A DNA stretch of 52,302 bases from an uncultured Lachnospiraceae bacterium (GCA_944380185.1 CALWGV010000010.1:1-52302), one strand, 5' to 3'; shown: positions 1 to 9,035, counted from the stretch's first letter. Translations and numbers: made by a program. The notes: a model not told the origin generated them from the letters alone.

Positions 1-624
1 GGTGGCATACTGTTCGGCCAGCTCCGGGTTGTGGGTGACCATGACCACCAGCCGGTCCTTGGCCACCTCCTTGAGGAGCTCCATGACCTGGATGCTGGTC
101 TCCGTATCCAAAGCGCCGGTGGGCTCGTCGGCTAAGAGAATATCCGGGTCGTTGACCAGGGCCCTGGCGATGGCCACGCGCTGCATCTGCCCGCCGGACA
201 TCTGGCTGGGCTTTTTGTGCAGCTGATTGCCCAGGCCCACCTCCTCCAGAGCCTTGATCGCCCGCTTGCGGCGTTCGGATTTGGGGATGCCGGAGATGGT
301 CAGGGCCAGCTCCACATTGGAGAGGACGGTCTGGTGGGGGATCAGGTTATAGCTCTGAAAGACAAAGCCTATGGTGTGGTTGCGGTAGGAATCCCAGTCC
401 CTGTCCTTATATTTTTTGGTGGAAATCCCGTTGATGATCAGATCTCCGCTGTCATAGCGGTCCAGGCCGCCGATAATGTTCAAAAGGGTAGTCTTGCCGG
501 AGCCGCTGGGGCCCAGAATAGCCACGAATTCATTTTCACGCAGGTTGAGGCTCACGTGATCGAGGGCTTTTTGTACCAGACTGCCGGTCCGGTACTCCTT
601 GCAGATGTTTTTTACCTGAAGCAT
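1..624 (-). CDS. ABC transporter ATP-binding protein, MacB/LolD type (partial, 3' end outside window)
   Basis: ATPase subunit of an ABC system of the MacB/LolD/MJ0796 type, which pairs with FtsX-like permeases in lipoprotein handling, peptide resistance or efflux. The 208 visible codons read [14 protein letters not shown] at the start, then Walker A ([12 protein letters not shown]), the Q-loop region [14 protein letters not shown], the signature [14 protein letters not shown], Walker B ([12 protein letters not shown]) and the H-loop [10 protein letters not shown]. Only the extreme C-terminus is missing. The ATG at 622-624 has AAGGAG about nine bases upstream. It lies 63 bases downstream of a TetR gene on the same strand, so the pair is probably one autoregulated unit, with the FtsX-type permease expected just beyond base 1. 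Family assignment is firm; the substrate is unknown. Confidence 0.92.
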   Translation of the reverse strand, partial: MLQVKNICKEYRTGSLVQKALDHVSLNLRENEFVAILGPSGSGKTTLLNIIGGLDRYDSGDLIINGISTKKYKDRDWDSYRNHTIGFVFQSYNLIPHQTVLSNVELALTISGIPKSERRKRAIKALEEVGLGNQLHKKPSQMSGGQMQRVAIARALVNDPDILLADEPTGALDTETSIQVMELLKEVAKDRLVVMVTHNPELAEQYAT

Positions 625-687
625 GGTATTGTTGTCACTCCTTGTATTTATGCCGAAGATTTTGCTTCCTGCAGGCCTATATCCCCT

Positions 688-1374
688 TTAATGATTCGGG
701 CCTGCCTGCGGGCCCTCCTTCACCGAAGCGAGGGAAAGCTCGTATCCGTCCAGAAAACAGCTCATCCCGCGCAGGACGTGCTCGCGGAAGTGCTGCTGCA
801 CGCAGCCAAAGCCGGCGGCGGAACCGTTTGGATCGTCGGCTGTGCCAGCGGCCAGAGTGCAGCCGGTGAGAATCGCTTCTTCCATCAGAAAAATCTCCAT
901 TACCTGATCGGGAGAGAGGACGCCGTTCTGGCACAGATCGGCGATCCAGAGCTTTACCTGCCCCAGAAACTGTGTCCGCACCTCTTCCAGCATGGCTTCA
1001 TCGGTGTTTTTCTCCAGAATCGTGGTGCGCAGGGTCGCCAGCCGGATATAGAGCGGGCTGGTGTCAATCAGATGAGATAACTCGGCGAGAAACATTCGCT
1101 TGGCGTCTGCAAAGAAGGAGATTTGCACCTGTTTGGTCTGTTCGGCCAGATATGCCAGCCTTTTTTCGTATTCGCGCCAGAGCAGGCACAGAAACAGGGT
1201 CTCCTTGGTTTTAAAATATACGTAGATAATTCCGTTGGATATACCCATCTTCTTTGCCAGATCGATCATGCGGATCTTCCGGTAGTCTGTGGTAAGAAGC
1301 AGCTGTGCAGCGATATCTAGAATCTGGTTTGCTTTTTCTTTCTTTGCCGCCTCGGTCATCGCTCTCTTGTTCAA
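688..1374 (-). CDS. TetR/AcrR family transcriptional regulator
   Basis: About 228 residues. The N-terminal TetR helix-turn-helix is clear: ILDIAAQLLL, then IRMIDLAKKMGISNGIIYVY and FKTKETLF. The C-terminal ligand/dimerisation half is variable and unassigned. Start choice: a TTG at 1372-1374 sits 6 bases after AAGGAAGGTG, which gives MNKRAMTEAAK. The in-frame ATG at 1357-1359 lacks a well-placed Shine-Dalgarno site, and an upstream TTG at 1395 is less likely because it overlaps that site. The gene is the first of a minus-strand unit ending in the ABC ATPase, so it probably controls that transporter and itself. A strong promoter with an internal palindrome lies upstream. Confidence 0.9.
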   Translation of the reverse strand: MNKRAMTEAAKKEKANQILDIAAQLLLTTDYRKIRMIDLAKKMGISNGIIYVYFKTKETLFLCLLWREYEKRLAYLAEQTKQVQISFFADAKRMFLAELSHLIDTSPLYIRLATLRTTILEKNTDEAMLEEVRTQFLGQVKLWIADLCQNGVLSPDQVMEIFLMEEAILTGCTLAAGTADDPNGSAAGFGCVQQHFREHVLRGMSCFLDGYELSLASVKEGPQAGPNH

Positions 1375-1448
1375 AAAAATCACCTTCCTTGGCAAAAGGG
1401 ACGAAAGGGCAGGCCCCCTAAGAATAAGTAGTTGCTGTAATAGTCTCC

Positions 1449-1477
1449 ATGATAATTGATTCAGAGTCAGTTGTCAA
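1449..1477 (-). promoter_or_regulatory. Sigma-A promoter of the tetR-ABC unit with candidate operator
   Basis: On the minus strand TTGACA (1472-1477) and TATCAT (1449-1454) are separated by exactly 17 bases. Inside the spacer, 1457-1469 is a 13-base imperfect palindrome (TGATTCAGAGTCA, five of six arm pairs complementary). That is where a TetR repressor would block RNA polymerase, so autoregulation is inferred. Confidence 0.7.
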
Positions 1478-1548
1478 GATGGAATATGCCGCTGGAAGAG
1501 CCGCTGCCGCCCGACGGGTGCAAGAGCCGCCTGCTGTCAAGGGGGTTC

Positions 1549-1577
1549 TTGGCTGAACAGAGGTTCTGTGATATACT
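1549..1577 (+). promoter_or_regulatory. Promoter of the methyltransferase gene
   Basis: TTGGCT (1549-1554), 17-base spacer, TATACT (1572-1577) preceded by TGA as an extended -10. It lies about 85 bases before the methyltransferase start and diverges from the tetR promoter. Confidence 0.55.
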
Positions 1578-1660
1578 GAAGCTGCGATGCCAGGGCCGAA
1601 GGAATTTCGCCTGTTTGGCTCTGGCCTCGTAAGATAAAAGAAAGGCGCATCGGACATTCA

Positions 1661-2404
1661 ATGAAAGAGAGCAAATATGACGACGAAATCTTCTTTAAAA
1701 AATACAGCCATATGCTCCGCTCGGAAAAGGGATTAGCCGGGGCGGGGGAGTGGCCTTCTTTAGAGAAACTGCTCCCGGATTTCGCCGGAAAAAGAGTGCT
1801 GGATCTGGGCTGCGGCTATGGCTGGCACTGCAAGTATGCGGCCCAGCACGGAGCCTCCTGCGTATTGGGCATAGACCTGTCGGAGAAGATGTTAAAGCGG
1901 GCGCAGGAAAAGAACCATGACAGTCGGATCGAATACAGAAGGGCTGCCATGGAGGAATTGGATTTTGAGGAAGGCAGCTTTGATATTGTGCTCAGCTCCC
2001 TGGCCTTTCACTATGTGAAGGATTTCTCCGCCCTGCTGGCCAATATTCGCCGTTTTCTTGTGCCGGGAGGGGACTTTGTCTTTTCGGTGGAGCACCCGAT
2101 TTTTACGGCGTACGGCAGCCAGGACTGGTATTACGATGCAGAGGGGAATATCCTGCACTTTCCGGTAGACCGCTATTTTGACGAGGGAAAACGGGAGGCC
2201 GTTTTCTTAGGAGAAAAGGTAACCAAGTATCACCGCACGCTTACCACCTATCTGGACGGCCTGCTTTTGGGCGGCTTTGAACTTCTCCGGGTGGTGGAGC
2301 CGCAGCCTCCGGAAGAGATGAAGGACTTGCCGGGAATGCGGGACGAACTGCGCCGGCCGATGATGCTTTTGGTGAAGGCAAGAAAAAGGTTTTACAATCC
2401 GTGA
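1661..2404 (+). CDS. Class I SAM-dependent methyltransferase
   Basis: A 247-residue cytosolic protein with the Rossmann-type methyltransferase fold (UbiE/Methyltransf_11 family). Motif I is [16 protein letters not shown] (about residues 45-60). The acidic residue after beta-2 lies in [11 protein letters not shown], and motif IV/post-I is [13 protein letters not shown]. The C-terminal half ([29 protein letters not shown]) resembles small-molecule methyltransferases of Firmicutes. The substrate cannot be read from sequence. The stop codon at 2402-2404 overlaps the likely promoter region of glnS, so the two genes are adjacent but may be separately transcribed. Confidence 0.88.
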   Translation: MKESKYDDEIFFKKYSHMLRSEKGLAGAGEWPSLEKLLPDFAGKRVLDLGCGYGWHCKYAAQHGASCVLGIDLSEKMLKRAQEKNHDSRIEYRRAAMEELDFEEGSFDIVLSSLAFHYVKDFSALLANIRRFLVPGGDFVFSVEHPIFTAYGSQDWYYDAEGNILHFPVDRYFDEGKREAVFLGEKVTKYHRTLTTYLDGLLLGGFELLRVVEPQPPEEMKDLPGMRDELRRPMMLLVKARKRFYNP

Positions 2405-2418
2405 AATTGTGGTATTCT
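2391..2418 (+). promoter_or_regulatory. Possible glnS promoter
   Basis: TTTACA (2391-2396), 16-base spacer and TATTCT (2413-2418), overlapping the last codons of the methyltransferase gene. The leader before glnS would be only about 50 bases, too short for a T-box. The match is moderate. Confidence 0.35.
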
Positions 2419-2475
2419 ATAACACATGATAGAGCGCTAATGCGCCCCTTGAAGGCGCAGGAACAGGAGGAGATT

Positions 2476-4188
2476 ATGGAAAAAGAAATCGCTGCGAGAG
2501 AAGAGGCTGCAAAAGAAGAAAAGGAAGTCGTATCCAAAAATTTTATCGAGAGAATTATCGAGGAGGATCTGGCCACGGGACGGTTCGACCATGTGATGAC
2601 CCGTTTCCCTCCGGAGCCCAACGGCTATCTGCATATCGGCCATGCCAAGTCGATCCTTTTAAACTATGGGCTGGCCCAGAAATACGGCGGGAAGTTCAAC
2701 CTTCGGTTTGACGATACCAATCCCACCAAGGAGAAGATCGAGTTCGTGGAATCCATCAAGGAGGACGTGGCCTGGCTGGGCGCGGACTGGGAGGACCGGC
2801 TGTTTTTTGCATCGGACTACTTTGAGCAGATGTACGAGTGCGCGGTGAAGCTGATCAAAAAGGGAAAGGCCTATGTCTGCGACCTGACGGCCGAGGAGAT
2901 TCGGGAGTACCGCGGCACCCTGGAGGAGCCGGGCAAGGAGAGCCCTTACCGGAACCGCAGCGTGGAGGAAAACCTGCGCCTGTTTACGGAGATGCGAGAA
3001 GGAAAATACGCCGACGGGGAGAAGGTGCTGCGGGCTAAGATCGATATGGCTTCTCCTAATATAAATATGAGAGATCCGGTTATCTACCGGGTGGCTCATA
3101 TGAGCCACCACAATACCGGGGACAAATGGTGCATCTACCCGATGTACGATTTTGCTCACCCCATCGAGGACGCCATCGAGGGAATCAGCCATTCCATCTG
3201 CACCCTGGAGTTCGAGGACCATCGTCCGCTCTACGACTGGGTGGTGCGGGAGTGTGAGTTCCCGATGCCGCCCAAGCAGATCGAGTTTGCCAAGCTGTAC
3301 CTGCGAAACGTGGTCACCGGCAAGCGCTATATCAAGAAGCTGGTGGAGGAAGGAATCGTGGACGGCTGGGATGATCCCAGACTGGTGTCCATCAGCGGCT
3401 TAAGACGCAGAGGCTACACCCCGGAATCCATCAAGATGTTTGTGGAGTTGGCCGGGGTGTCCAAGAGCCAGAGCGCCTGCGATATGCCGATGCTGGAATA
3501 CTGCATCCGGGAGGACCTGAAGTTAAAGAGAAGCCGTCTGATGGCGGTGCTGCGGCCCCTGCGCCTGATCATTGACAACTATCCCGAGGGACAGACCGAA
3601 TATCTGGAGATTCCCAATAATCCGGAGAATCCGGAGCTGGGGAGCCGACAGGTGCCCTTCTCGCGGGAGCTTTATATCGAGCAGGAGGACTTCATGGAGG
3701 TGCCGGTGAAGAAGTATTTCCGCCTGTTCCCCGGCAATGAGGTCCGGCTGATGGGGGCCTACTTTGTCACCTGCACCGGCGTGGATAAGGATGAGAACGG
3801 AGAGATCACGGCGGTGCACTGCACCTACGATCCCGAGACACGGGGAGGCAACTGCACCACCCGCAAGGTCAAGGGGACGATTCACTGGGTGGCGGCGGAG
3901 ACGGCCTTGAAGGCGACCTGCCGTCTCTATGAAAATATCGTAGATGAGGAGAAGGGCGTATACAATGAGGAGGACGGTTCCCTGAACCTGAACCCTCATT
4001 CGATGGAAGTGCTGGAGGACTGCCTGCTGGAGCCCGCCTTCGCCGGGGCAAAGGCCTTTGACAGCTTCCAGTTTGTCCGCAACGGCTTCTTCTGCGTGGA
4101 CTACAAGGATTCTGCGCCGGAGCATCTGGTGTTCAACCGGATCGTATCCTTGAAGAGTTCCTTTAAGCTGCCGGCACAGAACGGCTGA
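2476..4188 (+). CDS. glnS: Glutaminyl-tRNA synthetase
   Basis: Charges tRNA(Gln) with glutamine in the cytosol (EC 6.1.1.18). The start is the ATG at 2476, preceded by AGGAGG five bases away; this gives 570 residues against about 554 in E. coli. The class I HIGH motif appears as [15 protein letters not shown]. Family blocks [37 protein letters not shown] and [20 protein letters not shown] follow in the right order, with the C-terminal anticodon-binding beta-barrels ([35 protein letters not shown]). The loop equivalent to E. coli MSKRKL reads [10 protein letters not shown], so the canonical KMSKS is degenerate; I recall this as usual in clostridial GlnRS rather than a lesion. Presence of GlnRS implies direct charging, though GatCAB may coexist elsewhere. 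Confidence 0.97.
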   Translation: MEKEIAAREEAAKEEKEVVSKNFIERIIEEDLATGRFDHVMTRFPPEPNGYLHIGHAKSILLNYGLAQKYGGKFNLRFDDTNPTKEKIEFVESIKEDVAWLGADWEDRLFFASDYFEQMYECAVKLIKKGKAYVCDLTAEEIREYRGTLEEPGKESPYRNRSVEENLRLFTEMREGKYADGEKVLRAKIDMASPNINMRDPVIYRVAHMSHHNTGDKWCIYPMYDFAHPIEDAIEGISHSICTLEFEDHRPLYDWVVRECEFPMPPKQIEFAKLYLRNVVTGKRYIKKLVEEGIVDGWDDPRLVSISGLRRRGYTPESIKMFVELAGVSKSQSACDMPMLEYCIREDLKLKRSRLMAVLRPLRLIIDNYPEGQTEYLEIPNNPENPELGSRQVPFSRELYIEQEDFMEVPVKKYFRLFPGNEVRLMGAYFVTCTGVDKDENGEITAVHCTYDPETRGGNCTTRKVKGTIHWVAAETALKATCRLYENIVDEEKGVYNEEDGSLNLNPHSMEVLEDCLLEPAFAGAKAFDSFQFVRNGFFCVDYKDSAPEHLVFNRIVSLKSSFKLPAQNG

Positions 4189-4201
4189 GAGGGCAGAGCC
4201 G

Positions 4202-5008
4202 ATGATCAAGTGCGTAAACTGCGGGGCCACATATGATGAGACCCTCCGCCAATGCCCTTACTGCGGGGCGGAGAATCTGGCGCTTACCGAGCGGGAGTAC
4301 CAGGGCAGGATTCAGGATATTGAAAAGAAAACCAGGCAGCTTTCCTCGCTGCCTGGTCAGCTGGTGCGCCTGTGGTCAAAGCGCTGGGGGAAGGTTCTGC
4401 TCCTTGCGGTTGCCGCCGCCTTTGTGATCGGCATCGTGGGCGCAGGGGTGCAGGCTGTGGCCGGATATATTGAAAACGAACAGGCGCCGGCCAGGCAGCA
4501 GGGACATCTGGAGGAGCTGGACCGTCTGGCGGCGGCCGAGGATTATGAGGGTATCTGGGATTACCTGAGCGACAACGATCTGCACGGCGGTCCCTATCAG
4601 GAATATTCGGATATTTATTTTGCCTCCTATCCCCTCTATTACGTGGAGGAGGACCGGAGCCTGATCGAAAGCTATGGGGCTATCTGGGAATCAACCCTGG
4701 GCTTTTCGCTGCTGGAGGTAGGCCAGGGAATCCTGGATATCGATGAGATGCTGGAGGCGGATAGCTTTGTCCGCGGAGGGGACGAGGTGATTCGTTCCAT
4801 CCGGGAAGAGCTTTTCTCCTTCCTCACCGGCGATCTGGGCCTTTCCGACGCGGATGTGGAGAGTCTGCTGGAACTGTGCCGGGAGGCGGGGGACTCGGCG
4901 GACAGTGAGGAGACGCGCACCCTCCTTGCGGAGACCTTCCGCAGCCCTGTGGAAAACCATGGGATACGGATTGCCGGCGATGAAGAAGAGCTGGGGCCTG
5001 CGGCCTGA
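4202..5008 (+). CDS. Zinc-ribbon membrane-anchored protein of unknown function (paralogue 1)
   Basis: 268 residues. The N-terminus is a short zinc ribbon with Cys4, Cys7, Cys18 and Cys21 (CVNCG, CPYCG). A basic linker (residues 29-63) is followed by one strong transmembrane helix (about 64-88, VLLLAVAAAFVIGIVG). The remaining 180 residues are acidic and mostly helical, with an internal low-complexity stretch DSADSEETRT. This predicts a cytosolic zinc ribbon and an extracellular helical domain. It starts 13 bases after glnS, so it may be co-transcribed, and is followed by a paralogue of the same architecture. I do not recognise a named family for the outer domain. The zinc-ribbon plus single-helix layout is common in Firmicutes envelope proteins of unknown role. 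Confidence 0.8.
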   Translation: MIKCVNCGATYDETLRQCPYCGAENLALTEREYQGRIQDIEKKTRQLSSLPGQLVRLWSKRWGKVLLLAVAAAFVIGIVGAGVQAVAGYIENEQAPARQQGHLEELDRLAAAEDYEGIWDYLSDNDLHGGPYQEYSDIYFASYPLYYVEEDRSLIESYGAIWESTLGFSLLEVGQGILDIDEMLEADSFVRGGDEVIRSIREELFSFLTGDLGLSDADVESLLELCREAGDSADSEETRTLLAETFRSPVENHGIRIAGDEEELGPAA

Positions 5009-5052
5009 CGTAAGACCGCCGGAAGAAGAGCAGGAGAGGAGAGAAAGGCATT

Positions 5053-5868
5053 ATGAAATGTAAGGGATGCGGAGCCACCTATGATCCGCAGCTGGAATAC
5101 TGCCCCTACTGCGGAACGGAAAACGTACGGCTGAAAAGGCAGAAGGAGGCCATTGCCAGAAGGACGGCCCGCTATGAGAAAAGAAGAAGCCAGGTGCTGG
5201 AGCAGTCGGCGGAGGATATAAGACTGGGAAAAGCCCGGCGCCTGATGTGGATTGCGGCGGGGCTTCTGGCCCTGTCGATTGTGGTGTCCGTGGGAATCGG
5301 CGTGATGCTGGAGATGGCAGACGAGCCCGGCCGCGGCGGGGTGAGCACGGAGGAGCTGGAGCAGCTGGTGGAGCAGGAGCGCTGGCAGGCATTGGAGCAA
5401 AGCCTCTATGAAGCGGATAGGCAGGATGAATCCTTTGATGAATTTTACCAGATTGAAATTTTTTCGCGGGATATGGAATACCTGCAGGAATACCGAAACG
5501 AGTACCTGCATTTAGACCGGGAGGAATACGAGGCGGCCTTTCGGGGAGATGCGTCCATGGATTCCTATGACAGGGAGTACTGCGAGAGTCATTTTGCCTT
5601 TCTGGTGGAGCAGATCTTAAGCAGCTGCCAGGATATCCTGACGGTAAGGCAGGAGTATGAAGAGGGCTACCAGATTGACGCCTACGGGGAGATAACGGAG
5701 AGGGCCGGCGCACTTCTGACCGCGTTTGAGAAAGAGGCGGACGCTACCCTTCGCGTTCTTTTTGGCTTTGACGACGGGCAGATCGAAGAGCTTCTCTCCC
5801 TGTCCTATCTGGATGAGGAGCAGAGACAGGCTTATGTGGAACAGATAAAGGAGGGGTGGCTTAAGTGA
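5053..5868 (+). CDS. Zinc-ribbon membrane-anchored protein of unknown function (paralogue 2)
   Basis: 271 residues with the same plan as the gene upstream. A zinc ribbon with Cys3, Cys6, Cys17 and Cys20 (CKGCGATYD, CPYCGTEN) is followed by a very basic linker (RRTARYEKRRSQ), one membrane helix (about 64-86, MWIAAGLLALSIVVSVGIG) and an acidic helical outer domain rich in Glu, Gln and Tyr. The opening residues nearly repeat those of the neighbour (GATYD, CPYCG), so the two genes are a tandem duplication that has diverged. GAGAAAGG provides the ribosome site. Its stop overlaps the start of the next gene (GTGA), which indicates translational coupling. Confidence 0.8.
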   Translation: MKCKGCGATYDPQLEYCPYCGTENVRLKRQKEAIARRTARYEKRRSQVLEQSAEDIRLGKARRLMWIAAGLLALSIVVSVGIGVMLEMADEPGRGGVSTEELEQLVEQERWQALEQSLYEADRQDESFDEFYQIEIFSRDMEYLQEYRNEYLHLDREEYEAAFRGDASMDSYDREYCESHFAFLVEQILSSCQDILTVRQEYEEGYQIDAYGEITERAGALLTAFEKEADATLRVLFGFDDGQIEELLSLSYLDEEQRQAYVEQIKEGWLK

Positions 5869-6281
5869 GCAAAAAGGCAAAACTGGGTATATACATAGGA
5901 GTGACCGCGGTTTTACTGATCTTTTTGGCGCTGACGGTTACCTCGTCCATCTCCCTTATTACCGAAAAGCTGGATGAGCGAAACTGGGGTCAGAGCATTG
6001 AGGATTACGACTATGACCTCTATGAGGGGGAGTACGATTCCATGCGATCCTCCCTGTCCCTCCATCAGCCCGAGGGGGAAGAATTCGATCTCTATTGGAA
6101 TGTGGCTGACGCCTACCGCTATTACTCCCAGTACTCGTTCTGGACGCTTGCCAGGGAGCAGGGACTCGACGGGGCGGACGAGGCCGCCCGGTATCGCGGG
6201 CTCCTTTTGTCGGTCTATGAAAAGAGCGACGCCCAGGCAAGGGAGATCATCGAGGGCTTTGCCGGGGAACTGGTGCAGTGA
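5865..6281 (+). CDS. Small membrane-anchored protein, third member of the zinc-ribbon cassette
   Basis: 138 residues from a GTG start that shares the four bases GTGA with the upstream stop; a GGAGGGGTGG ribosome site lies inside the upstream gene. There is one membrane helix (about residues 8-30, IYIGVTAVLLIFLALTVTSS), then an acidic Tyr/Asp-rich outer domain (IEDYDYDLYEGEYDSMRSSL). It lacks the zinc ribbon of its neighbours but has the same helix-plus-acidic-domain layout, so it may be a shortened paralogue or a partner. No known family is recognised. The overlap strongly suggests production in step with the preceding protein. Confidence 0.72.
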   Translation: MSKKAKLGIYIGVTAVLLIFLALTVTSSISLITEKLDERNWGQSIEDYDYDLYEGEYDSMRSSLSLHQPEGEEFDLYWNVADAYRYYSQYSFWTLAREQGLDGADEAARYRGLLLSVYEKSDAQAREIIEGFAGELVQ

Positions 6282-6357
6282 GATGTTGAAGAAAACAGAG
6301 AGACGTTTGCTCATTGTCCATAGATAATGGCTATAGAAAAGTATTCGTTATAAGTAT

Positions 6358-6386
6358 TTGCTATCTGAAAGGAACCGTGTTAGACT
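6358..6386 (+). promoter_or_regulatory. Promoter of the first amino-acid ABC operon
   Basis: TTGCTA (6358-6363), 17-base spacer, TAGACT (6381-6386), preceded by TGT as an extended -10. It lies 42 bases before the permease start. Confidence 0.5.
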
Positions 6387-6427
6387 TTGGGATAGAGGAC
6401 AGAACAAGGGGTGTAAGTGATTAAATT

Positions 6428-7105
6428 ATGGATGGAGAACTGTTAGAGCTCTTAATTGATTCTTTTGGCAAAATTTTGGTGCCGGGGCTGACGGTGACAA
6501 TTCCGTTGACAGCGATTGCCTTTACCTTTGCAATGATTATCGCCGTGATTACGGCCATGATTCAGTTTGCCCATGTGAAAGTGCTGACCCAGCTGGCCAG
6601 ATTTTATATCTGGGTAGTGAGAGGGACTCCTCTTCTGGTTCAGCTCTTTGTGGTGTTTTACGGACTGCCGAATCTGGGAATTGTCATCGATCCTTTTCCG
6701 GCGGCAGTGATTGTATTTTCTATTAATGAGGGCGCTTATTGTGCTGAGATCATGAGGGCGGCCTTGGAGTCTGTGCCCTCCGGCCAGATGGAGGCAGGTT
6801 ACTGTGTCGGCATGTCCTATCTGCAGGCCATGCGGCGGATCGTCCTGCCCCAGGCCATGCGCACAGCTTTTCCCTCTTTGTCGAATTCTCTGATTGCCAT
6901 GGTTAAGGATACTTCCCTGGCAGCTAATATTACTGTGGTGGAAATGTTCATGGCCACCCGCCAGATCGTAGCCCGGAGCTATCAGCCGCTGGCGCTGTAC
7001 ATAGAGGTGGGGCTGATTTATCTGATATTCTGTACGGTGCTGACCAAGCTGCAGAGTATCGGGGAAAAGCGGCTCAACGTTTATGAAAAGGTGGGAGGTA
7101 AATAA
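6428..7105 (+). CDS. Polar amino-acid ABC transporter permease (HisM/GlnP family)
   Basis: 225-residue inner-membrane subunit of a PAAT-type importer. It has about five hydrophobic helices and the EAA-type loop [20 protein letters not shown], which contacts the ATPase. Other family hallmarks are [19 protein letters not shown] and [19 protein letters not shown]. The substrate is probably a polar amino acid (glutamine, cystine or similar), not resolvable from sequence. The stop and the ATPase start overlap by one base (TAATG), so the two proteins are co-translated. The ribosome site is weak (AAGGGGTG about 14 bases away). Confidence 0.93.
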   Translation: MDGELLELLIDSFGKILVPGLTVTIPLTAIAFTFAMIIAVITAMIQFAHVKVLTQLARFYIWVVRGTPLLVQLFVVFYGLPNLGIVIDPFPAAVIVFSINEGAYCAEIMRAALESVPSGQMEAGYCVGMSYLQAMRRIVLPQAMRTAFPSLSNSLIAMVKDTSLAANITVVEMFMATRQIVARSYQPLALYIEVGLIYLIFCTVLTKLQSIGEKRLNVYEKVGGK

Positions 7106-7860
7106 TGCTGGAGGTCAGAGATATCAGAAAATCCTTCGGAGACTTGGAGGTATTAAAGGGCGTTGATTTAAAAGTGGATGCCGGCGAGGTTATCGCTATA
7201 TTGGGGCCAAGCGGTTCCGGCAAGACCACGTTGCTTCGCTGCATTAATTTTCTGGAAACGGCTGACGGGGGAACGCTGCATTTTGACGGCGAGACCTTTG
7301 ATTTGGCTCATGTCTCGAAGAAGGATGCAGCCAGGCTCCGCAAAAAGACAGGTTTTGTTTTTCAGAATTATAATCTTTTCCGCAACAAGACGGCTCTGCA
7401 GAATGTGATGGAGGGGCTGGTTATTGCCCGCAAGGTGCCTAAGGGTGAGGCGGAAGAGAAGGCGAGAGCTGCCCTGGAAAAAGTGGGTCTGTCGGATCGC
7501 TGCGACTATTATCCCAGCCAGCTCTCCGGCGGCCAGCAGCAGAGAGTGGCCATCGCCAGGGCTATGGCCACAGATCCGGAGATCATCTATTTTGACGAAC
7601 CCACCTCGGCTCTGGATCCGGAGCTGACAGGAGAAGTGCTCTCCGTCATGCGCGAACTTGCCGCCGAGGGGATGACCATGGTGGTGGTGACCCATGAGAT
7701 GGGCTTTGCCAGGGATGTATCCAACCGCGTTATCTTTATGGAGAATGGGGTGGTGGTGGAGGAAGGTAATTCCAAGGAATTTTTCCAGCATCCGAAAGAG
7801 GAGAGAACCCGCGCTTTTCTTCGGTTATTTGACGAGGAAGAGTTTGGCGAGAAGGAATAA
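7105..7860 (+). CDS. Polar amino-acid ABC transporter ATP-binding protein (GlnQ/HisP family)
   Basis: 251-residue ATPase energising the importer. Walker [14 protein letters not shown]-loop [17 protein letters not shown], signature [16 protein letters not shown], Walker [14 protein letters not shown] and H-loop [15 protein letters not shown] are all intact. Family length is normal. It sits between the permease and the lipoprotein genes, completing a three-gene importer, and uses the GGGAGG inside the end of the permease gene as ribosome site. Confidence 0.95.
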   Translation: MLEVRDIRKSFGDLEVLKGVDLKVDAGEVIAILGPSGSGKTTLLRCINFLETADGGTLHFDGETFDLAHVSKKDAARLRKKTGFVFQNYNLFRNKTALQNVMEGLVIARKVPKGEAEEKARAALEKVGLSDRCDYYPSQLSGGQQQRVAIARAMATDPEIIYFDEPTSALDPELTGEVLSVMRELAAEGMTMVVVTHEMGFARDVSNRVIFMENGVVVEEGNSKEFFQHPKEERTRAFLRLFDEEEFGEKE

Positions 7861-7954
7861 AAAATACCGGAGTATATGAATGGATTTGCAATAGGCAGCA
7901 AATGAAAATTTGAAGAGATGAAGAAATCAGAAAAAGAAAAGAGGAGAGTGAAAA

Positions 7955-8839
7955 ATGAAGAAGAGAAATCTGGTATTGGCGATACTGATGCTGTGTCTGC
8001 TGAGTGTGTTTTGTTTAAGCGGATGCTCGCAGGGGGCTGAACAGACCCAGGCTGCGGGAGGAGAGACGGCGGCTCTGGAAGGGACACAGGCCTCCGGGGA
8101 AACCGGAAGCGGCGAGGCCGCCGGAGATCTGCTGGAGCAGATTCAGCAGCGGGGAGAGATCGTCGTCGCTCTGGAAGGCACCTGGTCGCCCTGGAACTAT
8201 CACGATGAGGCAGGCAACCTGGTGGGCTACGATGTGGAGGTGGCTCAAAACATCGCGGAGAAATTAGGCGTGACGGCCACCTTTGTGGAGGGCAATTTCG
8301 ACGGTCTGCTGGCAGGCGTAAGCGCCGGCCGCTATGACATCATGGTAAATGGAGTCAATGTTACCGAGGAGAGGGAGCAGGAGTATGATTTCAGCGAGCC
8401 CTATGCCTACAACCGGGCTGTGGTGATCGTCCGCGGCGACTATGATGAGATTAATTCCCTGGAAGATTTGGAGGGAAAGACCACAGCCAACACTATTACC
8501 AGTACCTATGCGCAGCTGGCACAGCAGTATGGAGCGGAGGTAACCGGTGTGGACGATCTGAACCAGACTATGGAGCTTTTGCTGGCCGGCCGCATTGATG
8601 CGACGCTCAATTCGCAGGAGACCTATGACGATTATATGCGGGCTCATCCCGATGCGAATGTAAAAATCGCCGTTATCACCGATACGGCGGATCCCGTCGC
8701 CATCCCGATGCGAAAGGGCGAGGAGACGGCCAGTCTCAGGGAAGCCGTCAATCAGGCCATCGATGAACTGCGGGAGGAGGGCGTGCTCTCCGAGCTGTCC
8801 GAAAAGTATTTCGGCAGAGATATTTCTTCTCTGTCCTGA
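7955..8839 (+). CDS. Amino-acid ABC transporter substrate-binding lipoprotein (SBP_bac_3)
   Basis: 294 residues. A lipoprotein signal with lipobox LSGC (Cys24) is followed by a linker rich in Gly, Glu, Ala and Thr (about 25-60), then a canonical family 3 binding fold. Lobe 1 starts at IVVALEGTWSPWNY (about 69), GYDVEVAQNIAEKLG follows, and the hinge and lobe 2 include YDIMVNGVNVTEERE and FSEPYAYN. The chain returns to lobe 1 through VKIAVITDTADPVAI and ends in the helix NQAIDELREEGVLSELSEKYFG. This normal order is the reference for judging the permuted protein at 46325. The gene lies 94 bases downstream of the ATPase with its own strong ribosome site. Confidence 0.93.
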   Translation: MKKRNLVLAILMLCLLSVFCLSGCSQGAEQTQAAGGETAALEGTQASGETGSGEAAGDLLEQIQQRGEIVVALEGTWSPWNYHDEAGNLVGYDVEVAQNIAEKLGVTATFVEGNFDGLLAGVSAGRYDIMVNGVNVTEEREQEYDFSEPYAYNRAVVIVRGDYDEINSLEDLEGKTTANTITSTYAQLAQQYGAEVTGVDDLNQTMELLLAGRIDATLNSQETYDDYMRAHPDANVKIAVITDTADPVAIPMRKGEETASLREAVNQAIDELREEGVLSELSEKYFGRDISSLS

Positions 8840-8882
8840 TGAAAAGTCTATAGCGATGACGCATGTCAGATGAACGGGAAAT

Positions 8883-8926
8883 AAAAAACTCTATGTAAGT
8901 GGGTGCACCATTTGCATAGAGTTTTT
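8883..8926 (+). terminator. Rho-independent terminator after the ABC operon
   Basis: AAAAACTCTATG pairs with CATAGAGTTTTT around a 19-base loop that itself holds the palindrome GGTGCACC. The structure ends in a T-run. Confidence 0.75.
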
Positions 8927-8986
8927 CGCTTTTTCAAAGCTGCAGTTTCTTCACAAAAAATTCAAGGACTTTTTTCCCAAAAGCTA

Positions 8987-9035
8987 TTGACCGGTTGTAA
9001 CAATCGGTAATTATAATCGGTAGTAACAAGCGATT
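8987..9035 (+). promoter_or_regulatory. Promoter with two tandem operator-like dyads upstream of the alcohol dehydrogenase
   Basis: The gap 8840-9157 (318 bases) holds the terminator of the previous operon and this control region. TTGACC (8987-8992) and TATAAT (9012-9017) are separated by 19 bases, longer than standard. The spacer carries a 19-base near-perfect dyad at 8990-9008 (ACCGGTTGTAACAATCGGT, eight of nine arm positions nearly all complementary). A related dyad follows at 9015-9035, with the shared core CGNTTGTTACNACCG on the minus strand, offset by 26 bases. A dimeric repressor or a MerR-like activator (which favours 19-base spacers) could bind; the regulator is not encoded beside it. 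Confidence 0.6.

Noticed and set aside
2-226. A 74-codon plus-strand frame at the window start
   Set aside because: Antisense to the ABC ATPase Walker B and signature region; Ser/Thr/Trp/Cys-rich composition typical of shadows.
2405-2475. T-box or other leader for glnS
   Set aside because: The leader is only about 50 bases and has no T-box stem-loops or T-box sequence.
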